Shown here piece by piece: positions 20,370 through 51,687 of a stretch of 64,000 nt of DNA. A program made the position numbers and the translations under genes. Each line of letters begins with the position of its first letter. Position 1 is the stretch's first letter. A model generated the notes under the pieces. That model was not told where the DNA came from and ran no database searches. It worked only from the letters and a program-made list of their open reading frames with translations. This stretch comes from Pyrenophora tritici-repentis (Eukaryota > Ascomycota > Dothideomycetes > Pleosporales > Pleosporaceae): positions 119,219 to 183,218 of the forward strand of contig NW_027093983.1 in the NCBI RefSeq assembly GCF_003171515.1. Direction: 5' to 3'.

Positions 20370-20520
20370 ATTAATCTTCTCCTTAATTACTGCTGTGTAA
20401 ATATATATCTACAAGTGCAATTTTCCAGCTTAATAAAAGTTATATCTACTGGGATATGTTATACTATTATGTAAGGTACTTACTTTTCATAACATGTTAA
20501 TTGTACAAAACAATTCTTTA
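20370..20520 (-). repeat. Conserved gene-tail repeat, copy 1
   Basis: Plus-strand blocks TAATCTTCTCCTTAATTACT, GTGCAATTTTCCA, ATCTACTGGGATATG, TTATACTATTATGTAAGG and CATAACATGTTAATTGTAC recur at 21440-21600 in the same order. Each copy sits just past the 3' end of a minus-strand reading frame (20542 and cox2), so it may mark a 3' processing or stability element. This is inference from position and conservation only. Confidence 0.6.
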
Positions 20521-20541
20521 AAAAAAATCTATATATAAGTT

Positions 20542-20979
20542 TTATCTAGTAGTTCTACATAGACAGGTATTATCGCCGCAAAAAACCTTACCGTGGCAAT
20601 TTTTCTCTATACACCTAGAACCGCTATTATCCCTAACTCCCTTAATAACAGGATTATTCCCTGCACACCTTATATTCTTATATTTTTGAAAGTCATTTTC
20701 ACCAAATAGATGTTTTCTAGATGTAAAAGGATGGTCACAAGGTCTGTTATGGGAGTTATGTCTGGCAGGATACTGTGCAGACACCAATTTTTTATGTCAA
20801 GGTGAATTGGTAACCGTTAATAAAACGAGCATACCTGATAAAAGAGATATAAATGCTAAACAATACTTAAAACTAAGAATTCTTAGTTTTACTGTTTCTA
20901 ATGTAGCATTACCATGAGAGTAAGGTTCTAAAGGTACAGCCGCATAACACTTAGATACGTATTTTATAAAAATAGCCAT
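20542..20979 (-). CDS. Unidentified ORF, possible membrane protein
   Basis: 145 codons from ATG at 20979 to TAG at 20542 with one UGA-Trp at 20797. The frame stays open further upstream to beyond 21110 with another hydrophobic stretch (STIFSAVIFSVFSGWIFALC), so the real start may be non-ATG and inside the repeated leader. Hydrophobic helix FKYCLAFISLLSGMLVLLTV is followed by a basic, Cys/His-containing tail (KYKNIRCAGNNPVIKGV, HGKVFCGDNTCLC). No family recognised. Its 5' flank is the same repeated sequence that lies ahead of cox1, and its 3' flank the repeat found after cox2, which argues that it is or was an expressed gene. Confidence 0.4.
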
Positions 20980-21106
20980 TACATTTGAATCTGCACATAG
21001 TGCAAATATTCAACCTGAAAATACTGAAAATATTACAGCTGAAAATATTGTAGATCAACTAAATCCTGATTTTTTTGCGCTAAGGTTTTTGTATTCATGT
21101 TTTTTA

Positions 21107-21425
21107 GGAAATATGACTTTGCTACTAGAAAAGCGATTAAGAGAAGGGGATCAAGTGGTCACACTATGTATAAATATTTGGTGTAGGTATATATAATATA
21201 GATTATATATTGCTAAAAAAAGTTTTTTTACTACACTTATTATGGGAGTTATTGTAATAAAATATCTCAATTTTTTAATGATAAACCTTCTAATTTTATT
21301 ACAATTTACTTTTATTACAATTTACTATAGCAATAGTAAAAATGTCCTAATTTACGGGAGTTACTAATGTTTCTTGGGATTTTTTTTTTTACGCACTGGG
21401 GAGAATAAAAAAAAAACCCCCCAAA
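21107..21425 (-). repeat. Dispersed leader repeat, copy 2
   Basis: About 300 bp almost matching 48688-49040: TATGACTTTGCTACTAGAAA, GCGATTAAGAGAAGGGG, GTGTAGGTATATATAATATA, TTGCTAAAAAAAGTTTTTTT, then TATAGCAATAGTAAAAATGT. On the minus strand it forms the 5' flank of the ORF at 20542, as 48688-49040 does for cox1. Confidence 0.85.
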
Positions 21426-21439
21426 AAATCCCTGGCTTT

Positions 21440-21600
21440 ATTAACCATAGATTAATCTTCTCCTTAATTACTGTGTAAATATAGATCTACAGTGCAATTT
21501 TCCACTAGATATATTTATCTACGGGGATATGTTATACTATTATGTAAGGTACTTACTTTTCATAACATGTTAATTGTACAAAACAATTATTTTAATAAAA
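21440..21600 (-). repeat. Conserved gene-tail repeat, copy 2 (downstream of cox2)
   Basis: Same ordered blocks as 20370-20520 (TTAATCTTCTCCTTAATTAC, GTGCAATTTTCCACTAGA, GGGATATGTTATACTATTAT, CATAACATGTTAATTGTACA). It begins some 60 bp past the cox2 stop at 21658, in the expected place for a 3' end element. A weaker version occurs at 16617-16700. Confidence 0.65.
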
Positions 21601-21657
21601 TTTATCTTTAGATATTACATAAATTTTATCTTGAGTTATTACATAGGTTTTATCCTA

Positions 21658-24600
21658 CTATTGTTCTTGTAATCAAGATAAGAATTTCTCTAAGGATACA
21701 GATTCTACAACAATAGGCATAGAACTGTGTAAGATACCACAAATTTCTGAACATTGCGAATTATTCTACGTTTATTTAATGTAAAAAGCAAGTATTATTG
21801 CTATACCAGTTAATAAATTATATGATTACACTAGTATCGTATTATTTGTGAGAAAAAGAATAGTCTTTATATCTTTTACCATCCTTTAGACGGAGATATA
21901 AAGTTTTTCTATCTAATTTTAGATTTAAATGAGTAGCAAAGTATTTTATTGTATCCGTAATACTTTCAAATTCTTCCTTAAAATTTTCACCTTTTACTAA
22001 AATAGATTTATTTTTTCTATTCACTTTTAAGACATCTGAGTCCGGATCTAGTTTTAATTTTTTGTATTCATCTATAATTAATCCTATATCTGAGAAGTTA
22101 TCCGGTAAAATATTCTCTGAATACTTGCATAAGAAGTGATCAAATTCATTTTCATCCTTTATATAGTTAGTAAGAGTGGCTCTTTTAATGGTTAAACCTA
22201 ATTTTCTTAAATATTCAATACAGGATGTTAATGAATCAAATTTTAAAGTTTGACCTATAAAATCTGAATTTACAAAGGTATTTCCCTCTTTTATTTCTAA
22301 TTCTACTGGAATACTTCTACGAGTTCCTAATCTGTACATATCCTTTCTTTCTTCTTTCATAATATCTACTAATTTATCCACTGGAATATTGCTTGTTAAA
22401 GCAGTAAGTATAGGATAGCTTAATAGCAAGAATCTATTAAGATACGGCATTTTGGAATCTACATACTTCTTACTAGTTATAGGATGTACTTTTAATACTT
22501 TTTTTAATTCAATACTAGATTTCGCATGATAATAAAGAGTACTACATCTTAAATCATAAACATATATAGGATTACCTGTTGAAGATCCTGCATTAACAAT
22601 TCTTAATGTATTCAAGTTAAATTCTTTATTTAATAAATGATATTGTTCTAAGATTAAGGCGTCTCTATAACTAAATATATTTCTATCTAATTTAAATATA
22701 ATTAGTTTAAAAGCTTTTAGCCCTTCTTTGTGAAGTAAAGGTAAAAATTTACCACCAGCTCCGCAGCCCCCGACTCTGAGAGTCGAAGGGGCTAAAGGAA
22801 AATTATCTTTAAAGTAGTAATCCATTCTACGTCTCAATAAATTAGATGAACCTACATATTTACTTCCTGTACTTTTATGTATAAAGATATATACACCAGA
22901 AAAACCTTTATACGGAGATTTACCAGTTAATTCGTCAAATAATTGTTTATCTTTTGTCGTAGATATAGGTAGATCTAATTCAACACCTTTAACTTTTAAT
23001 AATTCTTCTAATTTAGTGTCAGTAACGGATAAATTTTGATTTAACAATATTTTATTTATAATAAATGCATTAGCAGATTTTTCATTATTAATAAAATCTA
23101 GCGCTAAAGACTCTTCACTATTTGCCAAAGGTCTTATTGAATTAAAAAATCTTTTTGTACTATAATACCTAGTTGAAGATATAACAGCTATTGAACTAAT
23201 AGGTCCATCAAAAATGAAATTATTCTTAAATAAACTTTTGTTAATTGTATCGTGCAAACACTACATCGTCGTCATTTTTTTTTTTTAATAACTCTGTAAA
23301 CAAATACAACTACCGTATTTTTCTATAATAATTATACTATTACATTAAAATAGTCTAGCAGACTATTGTAGAAATCCCTAAATACAATTAATCTAATTAA
23401 TATATATCTATTTAACAAAAAACATAAAAAATACTTATGTCTTTCTGCACCTTTTCAGGAGGGGTCTGACTATATCTTAAGCATTATTAATAATAACAAT
23501 ACCAACCACCGTTTAGTCGATGAACTGCATACCAAATATTTTATATTTGGTACTTGGCTGCGGATTGCCCATTAAACTATAAATCTTGATTTTACTATAC
23601 CACGAGTCATTACCTGTGCCATAAGTTATGTTACCATACTTACTTAGTTAAGATTTCTTTAGGGGTTTCCCGTCAATTTGATGATTTATAACCATAGGTT
23701 CACTACAGTTTTGGCCATTGTTCATAAGACCATAGAATGTTCCTAATCTGTTAATTAAAACAGAGAATTGATTTAATCTCCCTGGATATGCATCACACTT
23801 TACTCCTAAAGCTGGTATGGCAAAACTGTGGATAACATCTGCTGCAGTAAGAATAAATCTAGTATGTGTTATTTCAGGAAGAATAACTCTGTTATCTACC
23901 TCTAACATTCTTAACGCTCCATCTTCTAAATCAGATTCAGGTACTAAGTAAGAATCAAACTCAATAAAATCTCCATCACTGTTTAAGAAATCTGGGTATT
24001 CGTAGCTTCAATATCATTGGTGCAAGGTAAAACAACCTTGATCGACTGTACATTAAGCATCAGATATACTGACACCCACAAGTGACCCAGTCTGTTGCAA
24101 TAAATAAAAAATAAACTATTTACTGACAGTTTTTTATTATTATCTGCCACCGATCGGTGTGATATTTAATATGATAATAATATTTTAACTGTTTTCACTC
24201 GTGTCGCCATAGAAAAGATTAAATATTTTCTATAAGAATCCCGTCGGAAACTTAGAGATAAACGGCTTTACCGTTTATCTCACGACTATCGCATATATGT
24301 GCAGGGGAGTTAGAAAAGCTTCTTCTCCTTAATCATACTATAAAAGATTAACGACAAAAAGTATATTGTTTTTATAATCCTAATTTATAGTACATAGATG
24401 TATGTAAATGAGGTAAAACTAGCTCCCTTAACTTAGGAACTGAGCTTCCTTTAATATAAATATTATGATTACCCGAAGGTTTTAGTGTTTGAATAGTACA
24501 ATTTAAACCAAATTTACTTTGAAGAACTTCAACTAGAAATTCTACTTCTTTTAATTTGAAACTATTTACAGCTAATCTTACACCAGGTTTAGCTCAACCT

Positions 24601-26856
24601 CCATCATCAAGTTTTAGATAATTGAAACTATACATAAGAAAATTTATATAAACCATTTAAAATCTTTTGATCTTTTATACGTCTACTTATTGTAAATCTG
24701 TTTAGATTTAAAGCTCTAGCTGCATCACTGACCGAATTATAACTTACTGTGTCGTTTGTAACGACATTAGTTACAACAAGAACATTACCTTTAGCTTTGT
24801 TTCAATTCATTAAACCTTTAGATAAGTTATCTCTGGCTAGCTCTACTCTTTTAAGGTGCTCTACTTTAGATATATCCTCTCTTAGAATAGTTATTACATA
24901 TCTACCCTTATAAGGTATTACGTCATTACTTTTTTGCTCAGATTTTTCCTTAGTTCAAAAAGCTTTAGTAGCTACCTTAATAACCTTGGAAGCTTCATCT
25001 ATTGAATCATAAGTAGTCGTTATATCTGTACTAAAATCATGTATCGACACTTTTAAGCGTTTATTTTTATTAAACTCTATAAAATTCGCAGAACCAGTTT
25101 TACGTATTAATTCAAGATGTTCTTTAGATAATACTCTAAGTTTAAATTTCAACAATGTTTCATCCGAATGTTTAAATCCTAAATTAGAACCAGCTGTTTT
25201 TAAAATGTTGTATTCAGGAGAATATAAATTTAAATAATGTTGCTCTCTAACTAATAGTTCCTTAGGTTCGCAATATTCTAGAATATCTAATTTAAAATTA
25301 CTATGACCATTCTTTAATAAAGCAAAATATATAAGACTTTTTGTTTTTAAGGATGCCCTTGTTAAATAATTAATAGAAAAATAACCTGAAAATCTTTTAG
25401 CTAAGTTAGATGAGCTACCTATATATGTTTTTCCACTTATTAAATTTGTTCAACGATATATTCCAGCCTTTTTCAGGTTCTATTTATAAATAACAGATTT
25501 AAATTTAATAGGGTTAGAATATGATGCAACAAAAGAGCTATCTTTAGTTGAATAGAATCTCTTACTTAATATATAATTTGTAGATGAAACTTTGTTCACA
25601 TCTCCTTTGCTGTACGAAGTATGCAAAGAAGAGCGTATATTGGTGTTAAAATATAATCCTATTTTATTTTTCATAGTAGGTAAAATGTAAGGTGAAACAA
25701 TCGAATGTAATAATTTAACAGATTCTTTATAAATTACTACTTTATAATACTTACCATGCACTATTACACCACAGTTAAGACCAAAACAACTAGTTAACAT
25801 ATTGTTTAACATTTCTAATTCTTGCGCAGATCTAAAAGGTGTGTTTAATTCCAATCTTCCTTGAACATATTTACCACTATCCATGCACCAGATAGCTAAT
25901 GCTAAGGGTGTTATGTATTTAACTAAATCCGCGTTAATATATTTTATCCCTTTTTTATAAAACATTTTATGTACTCAATTAAAACTTCTAAAAGTAAAGG
26001 TATTAAATTCATAACCATAATGAGTTTTATCATCACTACCTTTATTTTTTAATACTCTTTTATATATTCTAGGCTCTAAATTAGAACAATAACCTCTAGT
26101 GAAGAAAAAGTTATATAATCAAAATAAATAATCTTTATGTACAGTACTTTGTCTATAACAAAGTCTTGTACCTTCTACTGATCTTTTATTCGCATAACAA
26201 TCACCTAATAATGAACCAACTATAACTGAAATAACATCTAAGTTATGTGGACCTATTCTAGATGCAGCTTTTACTCTAGTATGGAACATACGGTTAGATG
26301 GTATTTTCTTAATAATATAATTTTTTTGGCCTGCTATAGTTAACACACAGGTGTCTTCTGTTTTATTTAATATATGCGATTTAGGGCCACCTAAAAAAAG
26401 ACCCTCTGCTAATACAGATAATGAAGGATCAGTAACTTCATCCATTAAATATAGTAACTTGAAAGAAGGGAAAGCAATTAATACTAAGATTAAAGCAGGT
26501 GTAATAGTCCATATTAATTCGATTAATGTACCGTGATTAAGATATTTATTACTTATAGGTGATCTAGAACTATCAAAATTTCTAATAATAGCTCCTTGTA
26601 TTCAACCTACAGCAAATAAAATAGCAACTAAGTAGTACATGATATTGTCATGTAATTCTACTAGCGCCTCCATTTGTGGGCTAGCACTGTCTTGGAAGTA
26701 AAGTCCTCAAGCTCTAGGTGCATCACAGCTAATTACACTAAAATCGAAAGAGAAAAATAGAATGAATGAAGAAATGAATAAAGAACATAGCCCTATAAAA
26801 ATATAAGGTGTTACACTTCTGTATTTAACAAATACTGATATACTTGCTGGATCCAT
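21658..26856 (-). CDS. cox2: cox2, cytochrome c oxidase subunit 2, in frame with cox1 (three exons)
   Basis: Carries the CuA site of complex IV. Exons: 26401 upward ([20 protein letters not shown] ... [15 protein letters not shown]), 23729-24022 ([19 protein letters not shown] ... NRLGTFYG), 21658-21757 ([20 protein letters not shown] to WLQEQ and stop TAG). The CuA ligands [16 protein letters not shown] (His) and [12 protein letters not shown] (Cys, Cys, His, Met) are intact. There is no stop between cox1 and cox2: the frame runs back from CDAPRAWG through a hydrophobic linker to cox1. The only in-frame ATG that could start cox2 alone is at 26854-26856 (MDPASISVF), but then cox1 would have no stop. 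Confidence 0.93.
21842..23257 (-). CDS. GIY-YIG homing endonuclease (cox2 intron 2)
   Basis: 471 codons from ATG at 23257 to TAA at 21842, no UGA needed. Catalytic motif [19 protein letters not shown] with RRRMDYYF behind it (about 22840-22920), then [20 protein letters not shown] (conserved Glu and Asn region). Between them is an inserted [11 protein letters not shown] coded by a GC-rich hairpin (22762-22798); it keeps the frame. The C-terminal 250 residues contain two weak repeats ([20 protein letters not shown] and [20 protein letters not shown]) that could be DNA-binding NUMOD-type units. Longer than usual but unbroken. Confidence 0.87.
   Translation of the reverse strand: MHDTINKSLFKNNFIFDGPISSIAVISSTRYYSTKRFFNSIRPLANSEESLALDFINNEKSANAFIINKILLNQNLSVTDTKLEELLKVKGVELDLPISTTKDKQLFDELTGKSPYKGFSGVYIFIHKSTGSKYVGSSNLLRRRMDYYFKDNFPLAPSTLRVGGCGAGGKFLPLLHKEGLKAFKLIIFKLDRNIFSYRDALILEQYHLLNKEFNLNTLRIVNAGSSTGNPIYVYDLRCSTLYYHAKSSIELKKVLKVHPITSKKYVDSKMPYLNRFLLLSYPILTALTSNIPVDKLVDIMKEERKDMYRLGTRRSIPVELEIKEGNTFVNSDFIGQTLKFDSLTSCIEYLRKLGLTIKRATLTNYIKDENEFDHFLCKYSENILPDNFSDIGLIIDEYKKLKLDPDSDVLKVNRKNKSILVKGENFKEEFESITDTIKYFATHLNLKLDRKTLYLRLKDGKRYKDYSFSHK
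23258..23728 (-). other. Group I intron core (cox2 intron 2, 5' part)
   Basis: The intron starts right after TTCTATGGT (GTFYG). Plus-strand blocks GACTATATCTTAAGC (23469), TTTAGTCGATGAACTGC (23512), TTGGCTGCGGATTGCCC (23552), ACGAGTCATTACCTGTGCCA (23599) and TTTCCCGTCAATTTGATG (23666) also occur, in this order, in the nad4L intron (14290-14540) and cox1 intron 6 (38650-39060). The core precedes the ORF, which lies near the 3' end. Confidence 0.8.
24372..24635 (-). pseudogene. C-terminal remnant of a LAGLIDADG_2 endonuclease (cox2 intron 1)
   Basis: 88 codons: [14 protein letters not shown] (second LAGLIDADG motif), then [20 protein letters not shown] and [12 protein letters not shown] with stop at 24372. 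It aligns with the tail of the split protein in nad5 intron 4 (5947-6183) and the end of the intact ORF at 9231-10010. Its front half is not present in this intron; the GIY-YIG ORF lies directly upstream and overlaps it by about 20 nt. Confidence 0.75.
24614..25479 (-). CDS. GIY-YIG endonuclease directly after a TAG in the LAGLIDADG_2 frame (cox2 intron 1)
   Basis: Same frame as the upstream LAGLIDADG_2 ORF, separated only by TAG at 25480-25482. Catalytic region [20 protein letters not shown] (25400-25465), then [20 protein letters not shown] (about 25200-25260) and [11 protein letters not shown]. The rest, with [19 protein letters not shown] and [18 protein letters not shown], looks like two NUMOD1-type repeats, the second ahead of an HTH-like ISRRIKDQK. 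Ends with TAA at 24614. No ATG lies near the front, so expression would need read-through of the TAG, reinitiation at an internal ATG, or a pre-mutation fusion. Probably recently disabled or weakly expressed. Confidence 0.75.
25480..26445 (-). CDS. LAGLIDADG_2 homing endonuclease fused to cox2 exon 1 (cox2 intron 1)
   Basis: In frame with the exon ([15 protein letters not shown]), continuing past the splice site at 26400 to TAG at 25480. Motifs [19 protein letters not shown] (about 26190-26245) and [17 protein letters not shown] (about 25860-25905); between them [19 protein letters not shown]. Both active-site acids (D of GD and MD) are present, so it should be active. It is the clear relative of the first, motif-damaged LAGLIDADG domain of the nad5 composite ORF ([18 protein letters not shown] against [18 protein letters not shown]). 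Confidence 0.87.

Positions 26857-26860
<4 letters not shown>
26740..26860 (-). other. cox1-cox2 junction with hydrophobic linker
   Basis: Codon-by-codon reading of 26701-26880 on the minus strand gives [56 protein letters not shown] with no TAA or TAG. The linker holds one membrane-length hydrophobic run. Known topology puts the Cox1 C-terminus in the matrix and the mature Cox2 N-terminus in the intermembrane space, so an added helix is what a real fusion would need; it could equally be the cleavable Cox2 leader. Confidence 0.88.
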
Positions 26861-48640
<21,780 letters not shown>

Positions 48641-48687
48641 GCTTATTCCAGATGTATTTGCGCTTTTCTCATCTTCGTTATTTTTAG

Positions 48688-49040
48688 ACAATATGACTTT
48701 GCTACTAGAAAAGCGATTAAGAGAAGGGGAGCAAGGGGTCACACTATGTAAAAATATTAGGTGTAGGTATATATAATATATATAGATTATATATTGCTAA
48801 AAAAAGTTTTTTTACTACACTTATTATTGTGGTTATAGTAATAAAATATAATGTTTATCATTAAGTTTTTGAACTATTTTATTACAATTTACTTTTATTA
48901 CAATTTACTATAGCAATAGTAAAAATGTCCTAAATTTACGGGAGCTACGAATGTAATTTGGATTTTTTTTTTATTTTACAGAATAAAAAAATGTATCAAT
49001 AACTTTACTCCCTAACTAAGCTAGTAAGGGAGATAAAAGT
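48688..49040 (-). repeat. Dispersed leader repeat, copy 3 (5' flank of cox1)
   Basis: About 300 bp near-matching 21107-21425. On the minus strand it lies directly upstream of cox1. The cox1 frame stays open into it (SLNRFSSSKVI), as does the ORF at 20542, but no in-frame ATG was found. It may hold a promoter or mRNA 5' processing site shared by the two genes. Confidence 0.8.
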
Positions 49041-49109
49041 TAAAGCTACACTATTTTTTTTAGTGACCCTGTAGTACCTAAAAAATGTAATAACTAAAAA
49101 ATGTTATAT

Positions 49110-49430
49110 TACCATGTTGCAGTGCTGCTGCTCTTGCTGGCCATGCTGCTGCTTTTACCGCTCATGCGTATGATGTGACAGATGTTGCTGCTCGTGATAA
49201 TGGTGTTGTTATTATGCTGCCTTCTCGAATGGGCTGATGGCTAGCCTTGGCACTAGGACAGTTCAGGGAAGCTATCGTTGAGACTATGGATCAACAAGGA
49301 AATAACATGTCATCTGAAGACTACAGTACTTTTGCCTATGTGCAAAGAGGTACACATGTCGGAATATTCGAATACCACAACACTGCAACCATCCTGGATG
49401 AAGAAGGGGTTCCGAATAAGGGGGGGGGAG
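49110..49430 (+). other. GC-richer island of apparent foreign (nuclear-like) origin
   Basis: About 50% GC by eye against about 25-30% around it, with codons unlike mitochondrial genes here (GCT GCT GCT CTT GCT GGC). One frame is open across it: LAGHAAAFTAHAYDVTDVAA, LPSRMGWWLALALGQFREAI, STFAYVQRGTHVGIFEYHNT. It stops sharply at a G9 tract (49421-49429), after which AT-rich plasmid RNA polymerase sequence follows in the same frame. I do not recognise the protein. Confidence 0.55.
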
Positions 49431-51275
49431 AAGTGCGAGTTAAAAAGGACTTATTTAAACGTTATATTTTACCTACAGATAATTTAAAAAAATTTTTTGA
49501 AAAGTTTACTTTTATAGACAGTGAAGAAATTCCTATGTTAGTTAAGCCTTTACCTTGAAAAATTAACAATGAAGGTGATATTGTTGAATATGGTGGTACA
49601 TATACTAATAATAAATATAAATTGGAACCTCTAATATCCAATACTTATAAAAACCCTATAGCAAATGACACTAAATTTAATGAGGATTACATAAATACTA
49701 TCAACAAACTATCATCTAACGGGTTTAAAATAAATAGAGATGTATTTGACATTCTAACTAAAAAAGAGTATTATACAAAGGACAATAAAAGTTTAGTTTT
49801 TTTTAAACCTCATGAAGAAACCAGTCTTTTAAGTAGTTACTTAAACGAAAAAAACTATGTTAAAGTTAATGAAATCGTATCATTTAATAGTAAATATCTT
49901 AAGAAACTTCCGTTTTAAACTTAGCTAGATTAATGGTAAATGTAGATGAGTTTTTTTTAACAGTTTTCGCGGATTGAAGAGGGAGAATTTATACATCCCG
50001 TTCTATTTTAAATATGCAAGGGGGTGAATTAGCTAGAGGATTGATTATGTTTTCAAAAGGTGAAATATTAAAAGATGAAGGATTGCGTGCTTTGAAGATT
50101 TATACAGCGAATGCTTTTGGTTTAGATAAAAAATCTAAAAAGTGTAGAATTAATTGAGTCGATAAACAATTTAATAATATTATGAATGTACCTAATAATG
50201 ATCTTTGATTATCTGCTGATGAACCTGTGTTGTTTTTAGCTTGCTGTTTAGAATTACAGAAATATGGCAATAAAAACCACAACTTTATTTCAAGATTACC
50301 AATTCTTTTAGATGGTACATGCAACGGTCTTCAACATTTAAGTGGAATAGCCTCTGACTTAAACTTGGCTGAAAGAGTTAACATTACACCTTCTACGGAT
50401 GATAATACACCTAATGATATTTACTCTGATTTAATCCAACCAATTAGAGATTCTATAAAAAATTTAGTTGAAAAAGAACCAGGACATTATAACCTTTTAA
50501 AATTAAATATTAAAAGAAAACTTATAAAAAGAGGTATTATGACTATAACTTACGGTGTGACCGTTAAAGGTATATTAGAACAATTACTTAGTGAACATTT
50601 CTACAAATTTGGTTTATTGGATAATCATTATATATACAGACCTAAAGATGTTGATCTTGGTGATGTTTGTTTAACGTATAAGGATTTATACGCTTTAAGT
50701 GTAATTATTTATAACACATTATTTAAAGCACATCCTACCTTAAACAACATTATGGAATATTTTCAAGACATGGTTATATTAATGAATGATTTAAATGTAG
50801 CTGTTCAATGAGTAACTCCCTATGGATTAGTTATTAAGCAAAAATATTATAAATTTACAAAATATGATATAACCAGTTTAATGCAAGGTAGTCGTAAAAA
50901 GGTTACATTGAAAAAATACGCTGTCGATGATGAAAAAATACCACTTATTAATAAAGATAAACAAATTAACTCATTCATTCCTAATTTTATTCACTCAATG
51001 GATGCTACAAATATTGTTCTCTTAATTAAAAGAGTGCAAGATGATTTTAAATTTGACGTAGTTACAATCCATGATTGTTTTGGAGTACATTCTAATAATG
51101 TAGAATTATTAAGTTATCTAGTTAAAGTTTTATCGCTATATATGGTAACAAAGATAGTATAGATAAATTTCACACACATATGTTAGAAAACATGAAAGCC
51201 GTGCATACGGTTTGCGATGATGTAGTGATAGATGAAACAGGTATTTCGTTTAGTATACCTAAAAACCTGTTTTAG
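49431..51275 (+). pseudogene. rpo: Plasmid-type single-subunit RNA polymerase, frameshifted
   Basis: T7-like mitochondrial-plasmid RNA polymerase. Visible motifs: ADWRGRIY (49967-49990, palm aspartate), LDGTCNGLQHLSG (50315-50355), KLIKRGIMTITYG (50520-50560, O-helix Lys and Tyr), NFIHSMDA and IHDCFGVH (about 50985-51095, second catalytic Asp). Lesions: frame change near 49900-49918 (KKLPF-stop, resuming LNLARLMVNVDEFF), another near 51140, after which YGNKDSIDKFHTHMLENMKA and SIPKNLF finish at 51275. The N-terminus is replaced by the GC-rich island. With two frameshifts it is probably dead. Confidence 0.85.
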
Positions 51276-51404
51276 GTGAAATGGATCTGAGAGCTCAGTT
51301 GTTAGAGTCAAAATATTTTATTAATTAGTTATAATATATTACAGTTACTATAACTAATTCAAGTAGTATATTGATTATTAACTCTATTAAACCAACAATA
51401 ATGT

Positions 51405-51475
51405 AGCTTTAATAAAAAAAAAGTTTTTTTTTAGTCTGATAGTATTATCAGACTTTTTTTTTTATTATACCTAGC
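51405..51475. terminator. Hairpin between convergent rpo and dpo
   Basis: A-run, T-run, then GTCTGATAGTATTATCAGAC (perfect inverted repeat around ATA/TAT) followed by T10. Symmetric enough to act on both strands; sits between the 3' ends of two convergent genes. Terminator function in mitochondria is inferred. Confidence 0.5.
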
Positions 51476-51687
51476 AGAAATAATTTCGAGGTTTGTGTAT
51501 AGTATTAGTGTTATTTACACTAAAATAATAGAATAAAAAAAAACACCACTATATGTTGAATGGTGCTCAACAATTTATGGTGTAAAAAAACTAATTTATT
51601 TGTTAAGTTAACCTCTTAAAGTTAAACTAGTTTATTTTAGAAATGGAATAAATATAATAATTTCATTTAATGAAACTTTGTCGTAAT

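Noticed and set aside
21107..21160. tRNA-like sequence in the leader repeat (GCGATTAAGAGAAGGGG region)
   Set aside because: No acceptor or T-arm pairing could be found on either strand.
26854..26856. ATG here as an independent cox2 start with a separate cox1
   Set aside because: Possible for cox2, but it does not give cox1 a stop codon, since the frame is the same; a fusion or processing is still needed.
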